Shown here piece after piece: positions 5,840-9,845 of a DNA stretch of 9,845 bases; within the stretch, counting starts at the first letter, position 1; each line of letters opens with the position of its first letter. A program made the position numbers and the translations under genes. The notes under the pieces were generated by a model. That model saw only the letters and a list, made by a program, of their open reading frames with translations. It was not told the DNA's origin and searched no databases. Source of the DNA: Bacillota bacterium (lineage in GTDB: Bacteria > Bacillota > Clostridia > Oscillospirales > Acutalibacteraceae); the NCBI GenBank assembly GCA_023458915.1, contig JAEWWM010000085.1, positions 1-9,845 of the forward strand, read 5' to 3'.

Positions 5840-7498
5840 TTATAAATTTTTCAGTAGTTTCTCTTTAACCTTACTAACATCTGTTTCCTTAACTTTTTTT
5901 CTTGTGCTTAATATGAAAGAAGCGGACATCGAAAGCTCATCAACTCCTATGGCTAAAAATGTTTCTATGAGCGATTCATTTGATGCAAGCTCACCACATA
6001 CCCCTGCCCATATTCCGTTTTTATGCGCATTATCAACCACAATTTTTATCATTCGAAGAATTGATTTGTGTTCGGGCTCGAACATTTGATTAACTTTGCT
6101 GTTTTGCCTGTCGATAGCTAATGTGTATTGAGCCAAATCATTTGTCCCTATGCTGAAAAAATCGACCTCTTTAGCAAGATCATCGCTTATAAGAGCAGCG
6201 GCAGGAGTTTCTATCATCGCACCGATTTTAACATCATCGGAAAAATTTATCCCCTGTTCTTTTAATTCGTTTTTCACAATTTCGATGCACGCTTTTATGT
6301 GCGTTATTTCCTTAATCGATATGATCATTGGAAACATTATAGAAATATTTCCAAATGCCGAAGCTCTGTAAATTGCTCGAAGTTGCGTTTTGAAAATATC
6401 AGGTCTGTCGAGACATATTCTGATACCTCTATAGCCCATTGCGGGATTTTTTTCCTGCGGAAGATTAAAATAATCCGCACGCTTATCTGAACCAATATCA
6501 AGCGTTCTTATTATAACGTTTTTGTCGCCCATTTTTTCAGCTATATTTTTATAAATTTTGAACTGTTCTTCTTCTGTGGGATACGAAGACCTGTTTAAAT
6601 ATAAAAATTCACTTCTGAAAAGCCCGATTCCGCCAGCATCATTTTCCAACGCTTCGCCTAGCTCCTCAGGGTTATTTATGTTAGCGTATATATTTATTTT
6701 CTGTCCATCTTTTGTAATATTTTCTTTGCCTTTAAGAAAGCGCAGCAATTCGCGCCTTTTGTCATTTTGCTTTTTCTTTTTTATAAATCTATTTGTTGTA
6801 GCTTCATCCGGATTTATGTAAACAGTTCCTGAAAAACTGTCAATTATTACATTCATCCCATTATATTCTGGAATAATTTGGTTACCAAGTCCCACAACTG
6901 CCGGAATCCGAAGCACCTTAGCGATTATTGAAGCGTGCGAGCAAGCAGAGCCCTCTGAGGAAATAAAGCCTCTTACTTTGCTTTTATCTAGAGATGAAAC
7001 TTCGCTCGGGGTTAAATCTGTCGTTCCAATTATAATAGGGCGTTCTTCCTCGAGTTTTTTCCTCTCTTTACCATATAAACGGTCTATTATTCTTTCAGAG
7101 ATATCTATTATATCGATAGCTCTTTCGCGCATATATTCATCTTCCATTTGAGAAAACATCTTATGAAATGACCGCGATGTTTCCCAAACAGCATGTTCAG
7201 CGTTTAATTTTTGAATTTTTATTATCTCTAAAACGGAATTTTCGTAGTCTTTGTCGCGAATCATCATTTTGTGAACTTCGAAAATTTCAGCTTCGGCAGC
7301 TCCAAAATCTTTCAAAGCTTTTTCGTAAAGCTCATGAGTTTCCTCGGCTGCTTTTTTTTGCGCGCAGTAATACCTTTCTGCTTCTGCTTCCGTATTATCA
7401 ATCAAATACTGTTTTACGCTTTCATATCTTCTTTTATTTATCGAAAGCGTACCGAATGATATATCTTTAAAAACTCCAATTCCGTTTAAAACAATCAT
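5840..7498 (-). CDS. ptsI: PTS enzyme I, PEP-protein phosphotransferase
   Basis: Cytoplasmic entry enzyme of the PTS: it autophosphorylates from PEP and transfers the phosphate to HPr. At 552 residues it is slightly shorter than the usual 570 or so, but all parts are present. The N-terminal HPr-binding and swivelling domain ends in GSACSHASIIAKVLRIPAVV (183-202), with the active histidine H188. The C-terminal PEP-binding barrel shows GIGLFRSEFLYLNR (290-303), IRTLDIGSDK (330-339; the family usually has GGDK), GAMIETPAA (426-434), GTNDLAQYTLAIDR (451-464) and AGVCGELA (498-505), with the catalytic cysteine C501. The start is ATG; the nearest Shine-Dalgarno (AGGGAG) is about 14 nt upstream, a long spacing that may lower initiation. 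It lies 51 nt after ptsH and 36 nt before crr, so it is almost certainly cotranscribed. Confidence 0.95.
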   Translation of the reverse strand: MIVLNGIGVFKDISFGTLSINKRRYESVKQYLIDNTEAEAERYYCAQKKAAEETHELYEKALKDFGAAEAEIFEVHKMMIRDKDYENSVLEIIKIQKLNAEHAVWETSRSFHKMFSQMEDEYMRERAIDIIDISERIIDRLYGKERKKLEEERPIIIGTTDLTPSEVSSLDKSKVRGFISSEGSACSHASIIAKVLRIPAVVGLGNQIIPEYNGMNVIIDSFSGTVYINPDEATTNRFIKKKKQNDKRRELLRFLKGKENITKDGQKINIYANINNPEELGEALENDAGGIGLFRSEFLYLNRSSYPTEEEQFKIYKNIAEKMGDKNVIIRTLDIGSDKRADYFNLPQEKNPAMGYRGIRICLDRPDIFKTQLRAIYRASAFGNISIMFPMIISIKEITHIKACIEIVKNELKEQGINFSDDVKIGAMIETPAAALISDDLAKEVDFFSIGTNDLAQYTLAIDRQNSKVNQMFEPEHKSILRMIKIVVDNAHKNGIWAGVCGELASNESLIETFLAIGVDELSMSASFILSTRKKVKETDVSKVKEKLLKNL

Positions 7499-7549
7499 TT
7501 AGTCAAAAATTTCTCCCTTTATTACAGGATTTTTTATGATTATTTTATA

Positions 7550-7831
7550 TTATGCTAAATTAACTTCCAAAAAATTTTTTATTGCATCGTATGCCAATTC
7601 TTCGTCTTTGCCTTCAATTTCAATTGTTATAGCTTCCCCGGGTTTTATTCCAAGACCCATAAGAGCAAATAAACCTTTTGCACTGGCAGAATTCCCCTCT
7701 TTTTTCATGGTAATTGTGGAAGAAAATTCAGAAGCCACTTGAACAAGCTGCCCTGCAGGTCGCGCATGCAAGCCATGATCATTATTAATTATAAATTTAA
7801 TTGTTTTCATACTTTCAAAGTCAAAAGCCAC
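7550..7831 (-). CDS. ptsH: HPr phosphocarrier protein, glycine at position 46
   Basis: Small soluble protein that carries phosphate from enzyme I to EIIA. The active-site motif GLHARPAG is intact. If translation starts at the internal ATG (7810-7808) the protein has 86 residues and the active histidine is H15, exactly the standard numbering. The annotated start, GTG at 7831, adds seven residues but has GAGGAG close upstream (5 nt from GAGG), whereas the ATG has no ribosome site at normal distance; both remain possible. In an ungapped alignment with B. subtilis HPr, recalled from memory, the regulatory Ser46 is replaced by Gly (SAKGLFALMGLGI). HPr kinase could therefore not phosphorylate this site. 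First gene of the PTS operon, directly before ptsI. Confidence 0.94.
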   Translation of the reverse strand: MAFDFESMKTIKFIINNDHGLHARPAGQLVQVASEFSSTITMKKEGNSASAKGLFALMGLGIKPGEAITIEIEGKDEELAYDAIKNFLEVNLA

Positions 7832-7841
7832 GAACTCCTCT

Positions 7842-7880
7842 TTTATGTTAGGCTATAGAATATAATATGTAAAACATAAA
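7842..7880 (-). promoter_or_regulatory. Inverted repeat in the ptsH leader
   Basis: TTTATGTT (7842-7849) and AACATAAA (7873-7880) are perfect 8-bp reverse complements 23 nt apart, ending a few bases before the ptsH ribosome site. They could be a split operator or the base of a leader stem. A minor TATTAT-like -10 lies between the arms on the minus strand. The repeat is seen; the role is inferred. Confidence 0.3.
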
Positions 7881-7948
7881 GGGGAAACTAACAGCCAGAT
7901 TCGCTTCCTTTCCTCAGATATTATTGATATATATATAAAAAATAATAT

Positions 7949-7954
7949 ATTATA
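7949..7954 (-). promoter_or_regulatory. Candidate -10 box of the ptsH-ptsI-crr-ptsG operon
   Basis: A perfect TATAAT reads on the minus strand. At 17-bp spacing the -35 region is TCGTAA (three of six matches), so the promoter would be weak or activator-dependent. The leader would be about 110 nt. In such AT-rich DNA a TATAAT can occur by chance. Confidence 0.4.
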
Positions 7955-8073
7955 CTAAGATTTCATCAAATTTACGACAATATTATCACCTACTGAATTT
8001 AAAATGTCAATACTGAAAACTTTATTAAAAATATTTCATATTCAAAATTACTTTAATAATTACTGCACATAAA

Positions 8074-8101
8074 TTGACTAAAATGTAAATTAAAATAATA
8101 T
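8074..8101 (+). promoter_or_regulatory. Second, upstream promoter candidate for pckG
   Basis: TTGACT (8074-8079) is followed after 16 bp by TAATAT (8096-8101), a moderate -10 match. If used, it gives a leader of about 135 nt. Confidence 0.35.
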
Positions 8102-8146
8102 TAAATGCTGAAAATGCAATTCTTTACATATGCTTGAACCTTCGCG

Positions 8147-8155
8147 TGATATAAT
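8147..8155 (+). promoter_or_regulatory. Extended -10 promoter of pckG
   Basis: TGATATAAT combines the TG dinucleotide of an extended -10 with a perfect TATAAT (8150-8155). No -35 stands at 17 bp (TTTACA at 8123-8128 is 21 bp away), which extended -10 promoters can tolerate. The leader would be about 80 nt. Confidence 0.55.
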
Positions 8156-8242
8156 ATGATTATTTATATAATTTTGTAGCTTCGTCTATGATTAAATTTT
8201 CAAAAAGCCAAAAAAGCGTGGTAATTTAAAAGGAGAATATTT

Positions 8243-9845
8243 ATGACAAATAATAAATATGTGCTTAAGTGGATCGATGAGATGGAAAAAATCGTTCAGC
8301 CTGAAAATATCATTTGGGTAGACGGTTCTGAGGATCAGCTCGAAAAGCTGCGCGAAGAAGCTTGCGCAAATAAGGAAATTATTAAATTAAACCAAGAAAA
8401 GCTTCCGGGGTGTTACCTTCGCCGCACAGCGCTAAATGACGTGGCAAGGACAGAAAGCAGAACTTTTATCTGCACAAAAACTAAAGAAGAAGCAGGACCC
8501 ACTAATAATTGGTGGGAGCCCAAATATGCTTACGATAAATTGTTTAGAATAGCAAAAAACAGCTATAAGAATAAAACAATGTATATAATTCCTTATTCCA
8601 TGGGGATGCTCGAATCTAAATTTTCAAAAATAGGAATTGAAATAACGGATTCTCTATACACCGTTTTAAATATGGCAATAATGACGCGCGTTGGCAAAAA
8701 TGTGCTTAGTATATTGGGTGATAGCAACGACTGGGTGCGTGGACTTCACTGTTCGTGTGATTTAGACGAAGAAAACAGATTCGTTTGTCATTTCCCTGAA
8801 GATAACACCATAATTTCCGTCAATTCCGGGTATGGGGGAAATGTTTTGCTCGGGAAAAAATGTTTTGCCCTTAGGATCGCCTCTTTTTTAGGGAAAAAAG
8901 AAAAGTGGATGGCAGAGCATATGCTCATTTTGGGAATAGAAAAACCGGACGGAGAAATTAAATACATCTGCGCGGCTTTTCCTTCAGCCTGTGGGAAAAC
9001 AAACCTTGCAATGCTTATTCCCCCTGAAGAATACAGAAAAAAAGGTTACAAAGTATGGTGCGTGGGTGATGATATTGCATGGCTACGAATTGGTAAAGAC
9101 GGAAGACTGTGGGCAATAAATCCTGAAAACGGATTTTTCGGTGTAGCGCCAGGGACGAGCAAAAAATCAAATCTAAACGCCCTTAAAACAACTTCATCAA
9201 ACACTATTTTTACAAATGTAGTGCAAAATTTGGATGATAATACCATTTGGTGGGAAGGACTAAATAATAACCCACCGGAGCATGCACTCAACTGGAAAGG
9301 CGAACCATGGAACGGCAAAACTTCAAATGAAAACGGAGCACATTCAAATAGCAGATTCACGTCGCCTGCCAAAAACTGCCCTTGTTTAAGCTCTGAGTTT
9401 AATAACCCCGAAGGCGTGCCGATTTCGGCAATAATCTTTGGCGGAAGGCGCGCTCAGACTACCCCACTTGTATATGAAGCTTTTAACTGGGAGCATGGAG
9501 TATTCGTTGGTTCGGCAATATCCTCTGAAAGTACCGCAGCATCCACAGGCGAAATCGGGATTCTTAGCCATAATCCAATGGCGATGATGCCATTCTGCGG
9601 ATACAATATGGGCAAATATTTTAGCCACTGGCTTGAAGTAGGTAAATTGCTCAAAGACAAATCTCCGAAAATATTTAATGTCAACTGGTTTAGAACAAAC
9701 GAAAATGGTGAATTTCTCTGGCCGGGATTTGCGGATAATTTGCGCGTACTCGACTGGATTATAAAACGCTGCGAAAACAGTGTAGAGGCTGAAAAAACAC
9801 CAGTTGGATATATACCTCTAAAAAAAGACATCAATTTAACAGGCA
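8243..9845 (+). CDS. pckG: Phosphoenolpyruvate carboxykinase (GTP), 3' end beyond the window
   Basis: Cytosolic enzyme interconverting oxaloacetate plus GTP with PEP, CO2 and GDP. The frame is open from ATG 8243 (AGGAG at 8231-8235, spacing 7) to the window end, 534 residues without a stop; the family has about 600-620, so the last 70 or so residues are missing. GTP-type landmarks are ARTESRTFICT (68-78), the PEP-side loop SGYGGN (195-200), the P-loop FPSACGKTNLAM (246-257) with the reactive cysteine C250 found in GTP-type enzymes, metal-binding GDDIAW (275-280), and NPENGFFGVAPGT (293-305). ATP-type PEPCK is a different sequence family and is excluded. In a sugar fermenter it may run toward oxaloacetate, making GTP and feeding succinate or aspartate, rather than toward gluconeogenesis; the sequence does not decide. 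It diverges from the PTS operon. Confidence 0.96.
   Translation, partial: MTNNKYVLKWIDEMEKIVQPENIIWVDGSEDQLEKLREEACANKEIIKLNQEKLPGCYLRRTALNDVARTESRTFICTKTKEEAGPTNNWWEPKYAYDKLFRIAKNSYKNKTMYIIPYSMGMLESKFSKIGIEITDSLYTVLNMAIMTRVGKNVLSILGDSNDWVRGLHCSCDLDEENRFVCHFPEDNTIISVNSGYGGNVLLGKKCFALRIASFLGKKEKWMAEHMLILGIEKPDGEIKYICAAFPSACGKTNLAMLIPPEEYRKKGYKVWCVGDDIAWLRIGKDGRLWAINPENGFFGVAPGTSKKSNLNALKTTSSNTIFTNVVQNLDDNTIWWEGLNNNPPEHALNWKGEPWNGKTSNENGAHSNSRFTSPAKNCPCLSSEFNNPEGVPISAIIFGGRRAQTTPLVYEAFNWEHGVFVGSAISSESTAASTGEIGILSHNPMAMMPFCGYNMGKYFSHWLEVGKLLKDKSPKIFNVNWFRTNENGEFLWPGFADNLRVLDWIIKRCENSVEAEKTPVGYIPLKKDINLTG

Larger units (their letters stand above)
7832..8242. other. Gene-free divergent control region between ptsH and pckG
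   Basis: This 411-bp, very AT-rich stretch holds no open frame with a ribosome site and no recognisable RNA gene. It carries outward-facing promoter candidates for both units, an inverted repeat near ptsH, and a low-complexity TA run (about 7927-7954). I see no known riboswitch or clear catabolite-response element. Confidence 0.7.

Noticed and set aside
7897..7911. Possible CcpA catabolite-response element upstream of ptsH
   Set aside because: The AA-N-CG core is present on the minus strand, but at least three conserved cre positions mismatch and the site is not symmetric. It would also sit downstream of the best -10 candidate.
7927..7954. TA-rich run considered as part of a replication origin or recombination site
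   Set aside because: No DnaA boxes, iterons or flanking repeats were seen; AT-rich spacers are ordinary in this genome.
9046..9834. Three overlapping minus-strand frames opposite pckG
   Set aside because: They are shadows of PEP carboxykinase, whose catalytic motifs read without a break on the plus strand.

Overview
The window looks like a low-GC Gram-positive anaerobe, most likely a clostridial (Oscillospiraceae-like) bacterium. The support is AT-rich DNA, strong Shine-Dalgarno sites, a glucose-type PTS of Firmicutes type, a GTP-dependent PEP carboxykinase, and a Nif11-like double-glycine leader peptide. A decayed alanine symporter gene beside single-gene accessory units fits a host-associated genome undergoing reduction. 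The lineage and lifestyle are inferences; no rRNA or other marker gene is present.

Left part (1-3570, + strand) is accessory. It holds three unrelated genes, the first two with their own clear promoters. (1) A 515-residue lysine-rich, helical protein of unknown function with a clear internal duplication of about 92 residues. Its strong promoter is followed by a perfect 8-bp dyad, and its start region contains a 3-codon minigene overlapping a possible ATG start. (2) A 164-residue protein whose N-terminal half looks like a Nif11-type leader ending in a double-glycine motif, followed by a cysteine-free segment with a glycine-rich hydrophobic helix. It is a candidate exported or modified peptide. 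(3) A 127-residue single-pass membrane protein with a disordered polar tail. Between (1) and (2) lies a wreck of a sodium/alanine (AGCS) symporter gene, broken over three reading frames with an internal deletion. A terminator that can work in both directions closes this part.

Right part (3614-9845) is core carbon metabolism. On the minus strand, ptsH-ptsI-crr-ptsG encode a whole phosphorelay: PEP to EI to HPr to EIIA to EIIB, with sugar entering through EIIC. Diverging from it across a 411-bp gene-free region is pckG (GTP-type PEP carboxykinase), cut off by the window end. The two units both turn over PEP: the PTS consumes it for sugar uptake, and the carboxykinase links it to oxaloacetate.

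The best leads are the double-glycine-leader protein, the duplicated helical protein with its unusual start region, and an HPr that has glycine where the regulatory Ser46 is expected. No tRNA, rRNA, CRISPR array, insertion sequence or phage gene was recognised.
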